Positions 48,628 to 57,453 of a stretch of DNA of 64,000 nucleotides are shown piece by piece. Source of the DNA: JAVBNT01 sp031551355 (GTDB lineage Bacteria; Vulcanimicrobiota; CADAWZ01). Where the stretch lies: positions 1 to 64,000 of the forward strand of contig JAVBNT010000036.1 of assembly GCA_031551355.1 (NCBI GenBank), in the 5' to 3' direction. The notes below the pieces were generated by a model. The model saw only the letters and a list, made by a program, of their open reading frames with translations, ran no database searches and was not told the DNA's origin. The translations under genes were made by a program, and so were the position numbers. Numbering within the stretch: the stretch's first letter is position 1; the number at the start of each line of letters is the position of its first letter.

Positions 48628-48698
48628 GTGTCTTGCTATATTGAACTATTTGGAAAAGATAATACGAAGCGTTTTAGTGTTAAGAGAAAAGTGTTTCC

Positions 48699-48830
48699 CG
48701 CAGAGAAGGGGAGAACACAGAGGTTTTCCCGGAATTATCCTCCGTGGCCTCTATGACTCTGTGAGGGAAAGACATAAACTACCGGAAAATGTCAAAATTG
48801 GTGATGAAAAATACTAACTTGATGACATTG
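48699..48830. repeat. Intergenic repeats and a decayed MITE end
   Basis: At 48699-48770 is a 'cacagag' unit (CGCAGAGAAGGGGAGAACAC and CTCTGTGAGGGAAAG). At 48791-48830 is a sequence closely matching 7788-7827, including ACTTGATGACATTG, the right end of the MITE; I could not find the matching left end. The remainder of the 333-bp gap is AT-rich without a gene. Confidence 0.6.
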
Positions 48831-48892
48831 GGAAGGGGCTTGCCTGTTTACAGACAAAATTAATTATTTTATTCTTGATATAGGACTAAAAC

Positions 48893-50062
48893 ATGACAAA
48901 ACAAAATGATTTGAAAAAGGAATATTCCCGGGTTAGAGACGAAGTGTTGGTAGAATTGCCGAGGTGGAAATATACCGATAAAGTTAATGGTTTTTCTTTA
49001 AAGGAAAAGGGTCTTTTTGAGGGTGGAACCTTGCTCTGGGGCGCGCGCGAGATAATTTTAGAGAATGATATGTTTGTGTTGAAAGGGGAAGAAAAAAGAT
49101 TTCGTGTTCCTGCTGACGATGTGTTGCAGTTCTATGTCACAAGGGAATTTGAATACTATTCAGGAGGAAAATACCATAGATCTTACTATGAAGCCGTATT
49201 TTTTCTTTATATAGTGCTTAAGTCCGGTAAACACATCAGAGTTTTAAAATCCGAAAACCGCGATGATCTGTTGTCTTTTGAAGTATTCCTGGAGCGCCGT
49301 TTAGGGTTGCAAGACAGAACTGTGCTCGGTGAGTTTCAGGGAGAGTGGGAAGGCCCGAAAATCAGGTATGACACTTTGCCCGGGGAAGAAGCGGTTGTGA
49401 CCGAAGATATTTTTTGTCCGCGCTGCAAAATAGCTTTGGGCGCATCAAAAGAAAATTTTACCGGCGGCAGTTATTCCTGTGATTCCTGCGGGGAGAATTT
49501 TGATTGCAAATACAAGGAACAAAAAATGAGGAAAAACCCCCTCGACAAATCCCTTACCTGCTCGGTTGAGGGTAATGAATTGGTTATTAAAAGAAAACAT
49601 GGTTTTTATGCTTCAATCGGTATGATCGTGACTGTGGGAGCGCTTTTAATGCTTGTTTTTTACCCCATGTTTATGGATTTTTTTCCAACATCAGGTTTTA
49701 CTTTCCCGGTAATTGTTCTGATTGCCACTTTAACTGCCGCTGTTGTATTGAGCAGCAACTCCACGGTTATACGCATTTCTTCCGACGTTATAAGTGTGCG
49801 CGTTGAACCTTGTATTTTTATAATGGATCGCACTTATCCGAGTCAGGGTATAGAGCAAATTTTTGTAAAGCGCTCCAATAAGGCGAACAGTAAAAAGTAT
49901 TCATTGTGCGCCCTTTATGGTTCTGGCCGGGAAATGGTTTTGGAACATATTACAGGAATTAACACTGAAAAGACAGTTGAAATATTGCAGGCGATGGAAG
50001 TTATGATCGAGAAACGGCTGGGTATAGAAGATAAAAATGTTATTTCGGAGAGCATAGGATGA
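48893..50062 (+). CDS. Zinc-ribbon membrane protein, paralogue 1 of 3
   Basis: 389 residues, no family recognised. Residues 1-165 form a beta-rich domain (GFSLKEKGLFEGGTLLWGAREI ... LQFYVTREFEYYSGGK). A zinc ribbon follows with C175xxC178 and C196xxC199 (CPRCKIALGASKENF ... SCDSCGENFD). Two membrane helices span about 240-290, and the last 100 residues form a PH-like part (IEQIFVKRSN ... KTVEILQAMEVMIEKRLGIED). ATG 48893 is used although its binding site is weak. The three paralogues are in tandem with 52- and 61-bp gaps, between rpoC and rpsL. Its function is unknown. Confidence 0.8.
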   Translation: MTKQNDLKKEYSRVRDEVLVELPRWKYTDKVNGFSLKEKGLFEGGTLLWGAREIILENDMFVLKGEEKRFRVPADDVLQFYVTREFEYYSGGKYHRSYYEAVFFLYIVLKSGKHIRVLKSENRDDLLSFEVFLERRLGLQDRTVLGEFQGEWEGPKIRYDTLPGEEAVVTEDIFCPRCKIALGASKENFTGGSYSCDSCGENFDCKYKEQKMRKNPLDKSLTCSVEGNELVIKRKHGFYASIGMIVTVGALLMLVFYPMFMDFFPTSGFTFPVIVLIATLTAAVVLSSNSTVIRISSDVISVRVEPCIFIMDRTYPSQGIEQIFVKRSNKANSKKYSLCALYGSGREMVLEHITGINTEKTVEILQAMEVMIEKRLGIEDKNVISESIG

Positions 50063-50114
50063 TTTTACATATACTGGTTTTTGATTAATATATTTGAAGG
50101 TATTGGAGGGGAAT

Positions 50115-51326
50115 ATGGTAAAACAAAATAGTCCGAAGACAGCTCTTTATGCGCTTGCCGATGGCGCTTTGCTTTCCGGAATACCGGGATGGAAATTTAC
50201 GGTAAAAGCGGACGGTTTTACTTTAAAGGAAAAGGGTCTGTTTGAAGGGGGAACTGTATCCCCAGGCGGAGGGTTGATTCTGTGGGGTGGACGTAAATTA
50301 AGTCTGGAAAACGGCAGGCTTATGCTGCAAAGCGGAAGCGGCTCTTTTGATGTTTCCGCAGCTGACATATTGCAGTTATATTGTAAAAGAGAGTTCGAAT
50401 ATCATCCCGGAGGAAAAAATCGCTCCTCTTATTATATGACTATGTATATCCTTTATGCAGTTCTGAGAACAGGCCGCCATATTAAGGTTATTTCATCTGA
50501 AAAATTACTTGATGTACATTCATTGGAAGTCTTCCTGGAACGGCGTCTGGAGATAAAGGACACCCCTGTGCTGGGTGAGTTTTATGGAACGGAGTCAGAC
50601 AGCGTTCTCACTTATCACAGCCGCTCGGATTTGCCTCATGAAGAATCGGTTATAACCGCAGAGATTTTTTGTCCCAAATGCAAAATGTCTCTGGGTGCTT
50701 CAAAGGATGATTTTCCTGATGATAAGTATCATTGCAATTCCTGCGGTGAAAATTTTGATTCTAAATACAAGGAACATAGGATGAAGGAGGTTCCTCTTGA
50801 CAAATCTCTGGTCTGTTCGATAGAAGGCCATGATTTGGTTGTTAAGAGAAAGCAGGCCGGTTTTTACCTGATCATAGCAGTCATGCTCGCGATGTTTTTC
50901 TTATATTTGTTTACTATGGATTTTCCTTCGCTTCGGGCCGCCTTTCCCTTCATTGTTATTGCCGTATCAGCTTTGACCGGGGCTCTTAGCTTTAATTTAA
51001 AGGTCATCCGCGTATCCGGCGATTCGCTGGATGTAAGCGTTAAACCCTACCATCCTTTTTTGGGAAAGCTATATTCATGTTTTTTTAAAGAATCCAGTTA
51101 TGCAACTAAGGATATAAAGCAGATTTTTGTAACTGATTCCGCTGAGTCGGGCACTCAGCGGTTCTCCTTGTGCGCCCTTACTCATGACGGCGACGAGCTC
51201 GTTTTGGATTTTTTAACAGGAGAACCACCTGCGAAGGCTGTCGGAATACTGCAGTCGATGGAAGTTATGATCGAAAAACGCCTTGGTATAGAAGATCAGA
51301 ATGTCTCTTCGGAGATCATAGGGTGA
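50115..51326 (+). CDS. Zinc-ribbon membrane protein, paralogue 2 of 3
   Basis: 403 residues from ATG 50115, set by GGAGGGG; the frame opens at 50094 without support. It has the same layout as its neighbours: N-terminal beta domain (GFTLKEKGLFEGGTV), zinc ribbon (CPKCKMSLGASKDDF ... HCNSCGENFD), paired helices, and the C-terminal QSMEVMIEKRLGIEDQNVSSEIIG. It is closer to paralogue 3 than to 1 (ADGALLSGIPGW against SDDALLSGIPGW), so the array grew by stepwise duplication. Substrate or partner unknown. Confidence 0.8.
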   Translation: MVKQNSPKTALYALADGALLSGIPGWKFTVKADGFTLKEKGLFEGGTVSPGGGLILWGGRKLSLENGRLMLQSGSGSFDVSAADILQLYCKREFEYHPGGKNRSSYYMTMYILYAVLRTGRHIKVISSEKLLDVHSLEVFLERRLEIKDTPVLGEFYGTESDSVLTYHSRSDLPHEESVITAEIFCPKCKMSLGASKDDFPDDKYHCNSCGENFDSKYKEHRMKEVPLDKSLVCSIEGHDLVVKRKQAGFYLIIAVMLAMFFLYLFTMDFPSLRAAFPFIVIAVSALTGALSFNLKVIRVSGDSLDVSVKPYHPFLGKLYSCFFKESSYATKDIKQIFVTDSAESGTQRFSLCALTHDGDELVLDFLTGEPPAKAVGILQSMEVMIEKRLGIEDQNVSSEIIG

Positions 51327-51387
51327 TTTTGCCCTATTGATTGTTAAATAGTATGTTTGTTGTGTTCACGGAAGAAAAGGAGATAAT

Positions 51388-52602
51388 ATGGATATACAAA
51401 GCTATTGCCTAAAAGAAGAGCTTTACCCGCTTTCCGATGACGCTTTGCTTTCAGGAATACCGGGATGGCAATATACCGCTAAGCCATCCGGATTTTCTTT
51501 TAAGGAAAAAGGCATGTTTGAAGTAGGGGGGCTGCAGCGCGGCGGACATTCAATTTTGTGGGGCGGCCGTGAGTTAAGTGTGGATAATAACAGGTTTATA
51601 CTGAAGGATGGAAAGGATTCTTTTAATGTTTCCACAGCCGACATACTGCAGTTTTATGGTACAAGAGAGTTTAAGTATTATCCTGGAGGAAAAAACCGCC
51701 GTCCTTATTATACGGCTTTATATGTTCTTTATGCGGTTCTGAAAATAGGTAGGCACATTCAGGTTCTTTCATCTGAAATTTTACTTGATGTGCGTTCGTT
51801 TGAAGTTTTTTTGGAAAGGCATCTGGGAATAAAAGATGTGCCTGTTCTGGGAGAATTTAACGGAACATCGGAGAATCGGGTCGTCAAGTATTACACCCGC
51901 TCGGATTTGCCTCTGGAGGAACCGGTTATAACTGCAGAAATTTTTTGTCCCAAATGCAAAATAGTTCTGAACTGTTCAAAAAATGGTTCTCCCGACGGTA
52001 ATTATTCCTGCGGTTTCTGCGGGGAGAGTTTCGATTTCAAATACAAGGAAAATAAAGTAAAGGAAGGACATCTTGATAAATCTCTTGTGTGCTCAATAGA
52101 AGGTCATGATTTGCTCATTAAGAGAAAGCAGTCCGGTATTTATGCCGTTACGGCGGTAACAGCGGCGATGTTTTTATTGTATTTGTTTACTATGAGTACA
52201 GAAGTGATTCGCGTTAATTTTCTTTATATTGCTGTTGCCGCATTAACTTTAACCGCTGCTCTAAGCTTTAATTTAAAGATTATCCGTGTTTCTGCTGACT
52301 CGGTAAGTGTAACTGTAAAGCCTCACTACTCTTTTTTGGAAAAGCTATATTCAGGTCTTTTTACGGAATCTACCTATAAAAGTCAGGAGATAAGTCAGGT
52401 TTTTGTAAGAAATTATGATGAGACGCCCGGTAATCGGTTTTCCTTATGTACTCTTACTCATGGCGGTGATGAGCTGGTTTTGGATTCTTTATCGGAGACG
52501 GACTCTAAAAAAGCTGTTGAAATCCTGCAGTCGATGGAAGTTATGATCGAGAAACGCCTGGGTATAACAGATAGAAATGTTTCTTCCGAGATTGTAGGGT
52601 GA
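51388..52602 (+). CDS. Zinc-ribbon membrane protein, paralogue 3 of 3
   Basis: 404 residues; AAGGAG precedes ATG 51388. The zinc ribbon is CPKCKIVLNCSKNGS ... SCGFCGESFD, so all four metal ligands are kept in all three copies. Two helices lie at about 250-300, and the same QSMEVMIEKRLGI end follows. Retention of every cysteine in three diverged copies points to selection on metal binding. No promoter stands out between copies, so they may form one transcript starting after the rpoBC terminator. Confidence 0.8.
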   Translation: MDIQSYCLKEELYPLSDDALLSGIPGWQYTAKPSGFSFKEKGMFEVGGLQRGGHSILWGGRELSVDNNRFILKDGKDSFNVSTADILQFYGTREFKYYPGGKNRRPYYTALYVLYAVLKIGRHIQVLSSEILLDVRSFEVFLERHLGIKDVPVLGEFNGTSENRVVKYYTRSDLPLEEPVITAEIFCPKCKIVLNCSKNGSPDGNYSCGFCGESFDFKYKENKVKEGHLDKSLVCSIEGHDLLIKRKQSGIYAVTAVTAAMFLLYLFTMSTEVIRVNFLYIAVAALTLTAALSFNLKIIRVSADSVSVTVKPHYSFLEKLYSGLFTESTYKSQEISQVFVRNYDETPGNRFSLCTLTHGGDELVLDSLSETDSKKAVEILQSMEVMIEKRLGITDRNVSSEIVG

Positions 52603-52945
52603 CTTTTCGTAAATTTACTGCCGGAATGCATGTCCGCAGTGAAATTACATGAGTCCTGCAGTAAAAAAATCACGGTTTTTTGCATTTTATATGGAAAAAT
52701 GATTGTCTTAGGGAGCGATTTTAAAGCGTTTTTAGTGAAAAATAATTGCTGTAGCGCCCATATTTGGTAATTGTCTTTCACTATGCTGCAGAAGGTAAAA
52801 TTTTATGCGGAAAATATCTTGACAGAACAATTGTTCGGTGATAGAATAATTAAACGTTGTTAAGTGCCGTATTTTTTATACTTAAAACATAGGTGTTTTG
52901 GCGTTTTATGCGGTGCATCTAAATTAATCGAGAGAGGGTATATTT
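52603..52945. other. 343-bp gap before the str genes
   Basis: It contains the rpsL promoter at 52819-52847 and a roughly 95-base leader. The first 200 bases show no gene, hairpin or repeat that I can support. Confidence 0.5.
52819..52847 (+). promoter_or_regulatory. Promoter of rpsL-rpsG with a SOS-box-like palindrome in its spacer
   Basis: TTGACA (52819-52824), 17 bp, TAGAAT (52842-52847). The spacer begins with the perfect palindrome GAACAATTGTTC (52825-52836), which matches GAAC-N4-GTTC, the core of LexA/DinR boxes of Gram-positive type. A bound repressor there would block the promoter. Confidence 0.7.
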
Positions 52946-53371
52946 ATGCCTACAATTAATCAGCTTGTTCGCAAGGGTAGACAGAAACCTACCAAAAAGA
53001 GTAAGTCACCGGCTTTGAGAGTAACCTATAACTCACTCAAACTGAAGACTACCAATAATCCCGGTGCACCCCAGAGAAGAGGAGTCTGCACGCAGGTTAA
53101 AACGATAACCCCTAAGAAACCTAACTCAGCTTTAAGAAAAGTAGCCAGAGTAAGGCTTACAAACGGTGTTGAAGTTACAGCTTATATTCCGGGTATCGGC
53201 CACAACCTTCAGGAGCACTCCGTAGTGCTTATCAGAGGTGGAAGGGTAAAAGATTTGCCTGGTATTAGATATCATATTGTCAGAGGCACTCTTGATACTG
53301 CCGGCGTCAACAACCGCCGTCAGAGCAGATCCAAATATGGAACAAAGATGCCCAAGGAAGCAAAGAAGTAG
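52946..53371 (+). CDS. rpsL: 30S ribosomal protein S12
   Basis: 141 residues with MPTINQLVRKGRQKP, CTQVKTITPKKPNSALRKVARVRL and ARVRLTNGVEVTAYIPGIGHNLQEHS. Lys in TPKKPNSALRK, the streptomycin-sensitive form, is present. The N-terminal insertion after KSP (ALRVTYNSLK) makes it longer than the 124-residue E. coli protein and like the Bacillus form. S12 sits at the decoding centre. Its SD site is GAGAGGG. First gene of the str run, 16 bp before rpsG. Confidence 0.98.
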   Translation: MPTINQLVRKGRQKPTKKSKSPALRVTYNSLKLKTTNNPGAPQRRGVCTQVKTITPKKPNSALRKVARVRLTNGVEVTAYIPGIGHNLQEHSVVLIRGGRVKDLPGIRYHIVRGTLDTAGVNNRRQSRSKYGTKMPKEAKK

Positions 53372-53387
53372 CGGAGGATGATTGAAC

Positions 53388-53858
53388 ATGCCTAGAAAAG
53401 GTCCTGTTGAAAAAAGAAAAGTTATTCCGGATCCTGTATACGGAGACGAGACAATAGCTCTTTTCATGAACAAGCTGATGCTTGACGGAAAAAAGGGTAC
53501 TGCCGAGAAGATTTTTTATGGAAGCCTTGATATAATTGCCCAGAAAACAGGTAAAGATCCTGTTAAGGTTTTTAAACAGGCGATGGAAAATGTTTCTCCC
53601 ATATTGGAAGTAAGGCCTCGCCGCGTCGGTGGCGCAACTTATCAGGTTCCGATGGAAGTCCGCCCGGAGCGTAAACGTGCTCTTGCTATGAGATGGCTTG
53701 TCGGTTATGCAAGAACCAGAGGCGGCAGAACGATGCAGGAAAGACTTGCCAATGAGTTTATGGATGCGTCACAGGGAGTCGGTTCTTCTGTAAAGAAAAG
53801 AGAAGATACACATAAAATGGCAGAGGCAAACAGAGCTTTTGCACATTACAAGTGGTAG
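53388..53858 (+). CDS. rpsG: 30S ribosomal protein S7
   Basis: 156 residues, the standard length, from ATG 53388 (MPRKGPVEKR). RRVGGATYQVPMEVRPERKRALAMRWL and the tail AEANRAFAHYKW are typical. S7 binds 16S rRNA at the 3' major domain and starts head assembly. The GGAGG site is 10 bases upstream. A terminator follows, so fusA is separated from it. Confidence 0.98.
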   Translation: MPRKGPVEKRKVIPDPVYGDETIALFMNKLMLDGKKGTAEKIFYGSLDIIAQKTGKDPVKVFKQAMENVSPILEVRPRRVGGATYQVPMEVRPERKRALAMRWLVGYARTRGGRTMQERLANEFMDASQGVGSSVKKREDTHKMAEANRAFAHYKW

Positions 53859-53875
53859 TTTAACTAAATTTTTTA

Positions 53876-53912
53876 GGGCAGACTCTTTAGGAATCTGCCC
53901 TATTTTATTTTA
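53876..53912 (+). terminator. Terminator between rpsG and fusA
   Basis: GGGCAGA (53876-53882) pairs with TCTGCCC (53894-53900) and is followed by TATTTTATTTTA. Elsewhere rpsL-rpsG-fusA is often one transcript; this hairpin would limit read-through. A CTGACA...TAATAA pair near 53949-53980 (19-bp spacing) is a weak candidate for a fusA promoter. Confidence 0.75.
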
Positions 53913-54034
53913 TGAACGGCCATCTATGGGGGACTGCCGTGATGCCGCTGACAGTTGTTATTGGTGGGCGCCTAATAAAAACTTTTTATTTGTACATAAT
54001 TTTGTATTTTTTAGTCTGGAGTCTTTTTATTACT

Positions 54035-56146
54035 ATGAAAACCGCAACAAAATCGGAAAAAGCTTCTTCTTTGGATTTAATCAGGAATATTGGTATTGCC
54101 GCTCATATAGATGCCGGTAAAACTACAACGACGGAGCGTATTCTTTTTTATACCGGCCGTGTGCACCGTATTGGCGAAGTTGATGACGGTGCCGCAACAA
54201 TGGATTGGATGATTCAGGAAAAGGAACGGGGCATTACTATTACTTCGGCCGTAACCTCCTGTCAGTGGAGGGAGCGTAAGATAAATATTATCGACACTCC
54301 CGGCCATGTCGACTTTACCGTTGAGGTGGAGCGTTCTTTAAGGGTTTTGGATGGTCTTGTTGTTATTTTTGATGCTGTCGGCGGAGTTCAGCCCCAGTCT
54401 GAAACCGTGTGGCGTCAGGCTGACAAGTATAATGTTCCCCGGATTGCCTATGTGAATAAAATGGACCGTATCGGTGCAAACTTTTTGGGTGTTATCGACC
54501 GTATAAAGGAAAGGCTGGGCGTTTCGGCGATCCCGATTCAGTTTCCCATAGGTGAAGAAAGCACTTTTTCCGGGATGATTGATTTGATCCGTATGAAGGC
54601 AATCATTTATGTTGACGATCTTGGCAGTGTAATCGAGGACCGGGAGATTCCTGAGGAACTTTCTTCTCAGGCGGCTTTTTACCGGGAGATGCTTTTGGAG
54701 TCGGTGGCGGAGCTTGACGAAGAGCTTTTGGAAAAATATCTTGAGACTCATGACCTGTCGGAAGAGGAGCTTTTGAAAGGCATACGCCAGGGGGTTGTTG
54801 CCTGTAATTTTGTGCCCGTACTTTGCGGCACGTCACTTAAAAATAAAGGCGTTCAGCCGCTGCTGGATGCTGTTGTTGATTTTCTTCCCTCTCCTTTGGA
54901 TGTTCCTCCGATCAAGGGAACCAACCTTGACGGTGATAAGGACGAATACCGTAAACCGGATCCGGATGAACCTTTTGCGGCATTGGCATTTAAAATCCAG
55001 ACCGACTCCTATGTCGGCAAGCTTACTTATGTTAGAGTTTATTCGGGAACATTGACGGCCGGATCCGCGGTATACAATGCCGCAACCGGCAAGAGGGAAA
55101 GGGTAAACAGGATTTTGCGCCTGCACGCTGATCACCGGGAGGACGTCCAGTCTATTTGTGCCGGCGAACTGGCTGCTGTTGTCGGGCTTAGAACGACCAA
55201 GACAGGGGATACGCTTTGCAGTGAAAAACATCCGCTGCTTTTGGAAAATATTGTTTTCCCGGAGCCGGTGATCTCGATTGCCATAGAGTCGGTTACCAGG
55301 GCAGAACAGGAAAAGCTTGCCGAAGTGCTTGTTAAACTTCAGGAAGAAGATCCTACCTTTAAAGTTAAATCCGATGAAGAAACGGGACAGATCCTGATAT
55401 CGGGAATGGGGGAGCTGCATCTGGAGATTATTGTCGACAGGCTTGTGCGCGAGTTTAATGTTGACGCCAATGTCGGTAAGCCTCAGGTTGCCTATAAAGA
55501 ATCCGTAAGACGTCCGTCGCGTGGTGAGGGGTTGTTTGAGAAGCAGATGAGCGGCCGGGGATTATTTGGCCATGTTATTGTCGAACTGGAACCGATGGGC
55601 AATGACAAGCCGTTTGAGTTTGTCAATTCGGCTCCTTCAGACTGCTGTATCCCCAAAGAATTTCTGCCGGCGATCGAGCAGGGAGTTCATGATGCGCTTG
55701 AAACCGGCGTCATGATTGGTTATCCGGTTATCGGCGTCAGGGCGCGATTTGTCGGCGGCACCTTTAATGAAGTTGATTCCAATGAACTGTCGTTCAAAAT
55801 TGCTTCTGCCATGGCTGTAAAACAGGCTCTTAATATGAATGAGTCATTTCTTATGGAGCCGATAATGAAAGTTGTTGTTGAAACACCGGAAGACTATCTC
55901 GGTGAGGTTATTGCCGACTTAAACTCCAGAAGAGGGCGTATAGAGCGTATGGAGGCGGCTTTGAACGGAATTCAGTCGGCTTTTGCAACTGTGCCCATGG
56001 CTGCGATGTTCGGTTATGCCACGGAGCTGCGTTCCATTACCCAGGGAAGGGCTGTTTTTTCTTCGGAATTCTCGCATTACAGTGAAATTCCTAAAAATAT
56101 TCAGGAAGAAATACTCGGAAGAGTCTATGGAAAGAGCTATTTTTAG
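54035..56146 (+). CDS. fusA: Elongation factor G
   Basis: 703 residues from ATG 54035; earlier in-frame codons have no binding site. G1 is AHIDAGKTTTTERIL, G3 is DTPGHVDF, G4 is NKMD, and domain IV/V motifs (GRRGRIERMEAALNGIQSAFATVPM-type end) follow. It drives translocation of tRNA and mRNA on the ribosome using GTP. No tuf gene follows, unlike the common rpsL-rpsG-fusA-tuf order. The Shine-Dalgarno site (TGGAG, 13 bases away) is weak. Confidence 0.96.
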   Translation: MKTATKSEKASSLDLIRNIGIAAHIDAGKTTTTERILFYTGRVHRIGEVDDGAATMDWMIQEKERGITITSAVTSCQWRERKINIIDTPGHVDFTVEVERSLRVLDGLVVIFDAVGGVQPQSETVWRQADKYNVPRIAYVNKMDRIGANFLGVIDRIKERLGVSAIPIQFPIGEESTFSGMIDLIRMKAIIYVDDLGSVIEDREIPEELSSQAAFYREMLLESVAELDEELLEKYLETHDLSEEELLKGIRQGVVACNFVPVLCGTSLKNKGVQPLLDAVVDFLPSPLDVPPIKGTNLDGDKDEYRKPDPDEPFAALAFKIQTDSYVGKLTYVRVYSGTLTAGSAVYNAATGKRERVNRILRLHADHREDVQSICAGELAAVVGLRTTKTGDTLCSEKHPLLLENIVFPEPVISIAIESVTRAEQEKLAEVLVKLQEEDPTFKVKSDEETGQILISGMGELHLEIIVDRLVREFNVDANVGKPQVAYKESVRRPSRGEGLFEKQMSGRGLFGHVIVELEPMGNDKPFEFVNSAPSDCCIPKEFLPAIEQGVHDALETGVMIGYPVIGVRARFVGGTFNEVDSNELSFKIASAMAVKQALNMNESFLMEPIMKVVVETPEDYLGEVIADLNSRRGRIERMEAALNGIQSAFATVPMAAMFGYATELRSITQGRAVFSSEFSHYSEIPKNIQEEILGRVYGKSYF

Positions 56147-56207
56147 GGCTTTTTGGGACTAAAAAATATTTTTTTACATAAAAGTGAAAAAAAATACAAA
56201 TAAGTAC

Positions 56208-56236
56208 TTGATTTTTTTTCTGATATTCAATATACT
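56208..56236 (+). promoter_or_regulatory. Promoter of the S10 operon
   Basis: TTGATT (56208-56213), 17 bp, TATACT (56231-56236). It lies 150 bp before rpsJ, so a leader RNA of about 145 bases is made. Confidence 0.75.
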
Positions 56237-56306
56237 ATAGTAACCTTTTGAGAATGAGTTTATCGGTTGTAGAATCATACAGTTGAAAATTCGGCTTAAA
56301 GAAAAT

Positions 56307-56337
56307 ATCTGTTGTCCTGTCAGCAGATTATATTTTT
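56307..56337 (+). terminator. Terminator-like hairpin in the S10 leader
   Basis: ATCTGTTG pairs with CAGCAGAT (one G-U) around TCCTGT and is followed by TATATTTTTG. In other bacteria S10 leaders are attenuated by ribosomal protein L4; here the hairpin is a candidate for the same role, not proven. Confidence 0.5.
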
Positions 56338-56385
56338 GAAAAATAAAAATTTATGCGCCTTGTATATAGGATGGGAGGAACGCAA

Positions 56386-56697
56386 ATGGCTAAGCAAAAA
56401 ATTCGTATAAGACTTAAAGCATACGAAAATCGTATTCTGGATGAGTCAGCAGAGAGGATTGTAGAGGTCGCCAGAAAGTCCGGAGCAAATATCTCCGGTC
56501 CTATACCGCTTCCGACAGAGAAGAACGTTTACTGTGTACTTCGTTCTCCTCATATTGATAAAAAATCAAGAGAACATTTCGAAATCAGAACTCACAAACG
56601 CCTTATAGATATTTATATTGATCCCGATCAAAAAACTGTTGCAGCCCTTGAGAAGATGGAACTTCCGGCTGGAGTGGATATTGAGATAAAGGGTTAA
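56386..56697 (+). CDS. rpsJ: 30S ribosomal protein S10
   Basis: 103 residues from ATG 56386 (GGAGG six bases before it; the open frame from 56353 is not supported). MAKQKIRIRLKAYENRILDESA, SGPIPLPTEKNVYCVLRSPHIDKKSREHFE and TLVDIYIDP-like RLIDIYIDP are diagnostic. It is in the 30S head and also acts as the NusE antitermination factor. First gene of the S10 operon. Confidence 0.98.
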   Translation: MAKQKIRIRLKAYENRILDESAERIVEVARKSGANISGPIPLPTEKNVYCVLRSPHIDKKSREHFEIRTHKRLIDIYIDPDQKTVAALEKMELPAGVDIEIKG

Positions 56698-56784
56698 TTT
56701 TTTTGTAATTTTCAGGGCTTGGCCCTGTGCTGAATAAAGTAAAAAGATTCCATTCCCTGAAGAACGGGACAGGAGGTAGATAAA

Positions 56785-57414
56785 GTGAAAGGTTTAATTG
56801 GAAAAAAAGTTGGTATGATGCAGCTCTTTGACGAAACAGGCAGAGCTGTTCCCGTAACGGTTATTTCTGCAGGTCCGTGTACTGTTACTGATATTAGGAC
56901 TAAAGACAGAGACGGATACTGTGCCGTTCAGATGGGTTGGGGAGAAATAAAGGATAAGCATTTGAAAAAACCCGCCGCCGGATTTTTTAAGAAACAGAGT
57001 GTAAAGGCTCAGCGTTATCTTAAAGAGTTCCGTACTATGGATAATGCCGGGTTTGAAGTGGGTCAGGAGATTAAGGCCGATGTGTTTGCCGCCGGTCAGT
57101 ATGTTGATGTTGTGGGAACTTCAAAGGGTAAAGGCTTTGCCGGCACAATGAAGCGCTACAATTTCAGCGGCGGTCCGAGAAGCCACGGTTCAATGACTCA
57201 CCGTCAGCCTTGCAGTTCAGGTTCCACTGATGCCGCAAGAACATTCAAAGGAAGTAAGAAGCCGGGTCATATGGGTGCCGAGAGGGTCACAACCCAGGGA
57301 CTTAAGATTGTAAGAGTTGATGCGGAGAGAAACCTTCTTATAGTAAGGGGTTCTGTTCCAGGCGGACAGAACGGTCTCCTGATAATAAAAGAGTCTGTAA
57401 AAAATAAAAAGTAA
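56785..57414 (+). CDS. rplC: 50S ribosomal protein L3
   Basis: 209 residues; starts at GTG 56785 behind GGAGG. GLIGKKVGMMQLFDETGRAVPVTVI, KGKGFAGTMKRYNFSGGPRSHGS and the GHMGAERVTTQGLKIV end are typical. L3 is one of the earliest 23S-binding proteins and lies near the peptidyl transferase centre. The gap after rpsJ is 87 bp. Confidence 0.98.
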   Translation: MKGLIGKKVGMMQLFDETGRAVPVTVISAGPCTVTDIRTKDRDGYCAVQMGWGEIKDKHLKKPAAGFFKKQSVKAQRYLKEFRTMDNAGFEVGQEIKADVFAAGQYVDVVGTSKGKGFAGTMKRYNFSGGPRSHGSMTHRQPCSSGSTDAARTFKGSKKPGHMGAERVTTQGLKIVRVDAERNLLIVRGSVPGGQNGLLIIKESVKNKK

Positions 57415-57453
57415 TTATTTTGTAGATAGAGTAGACAAATACGGAGGTGTCGT

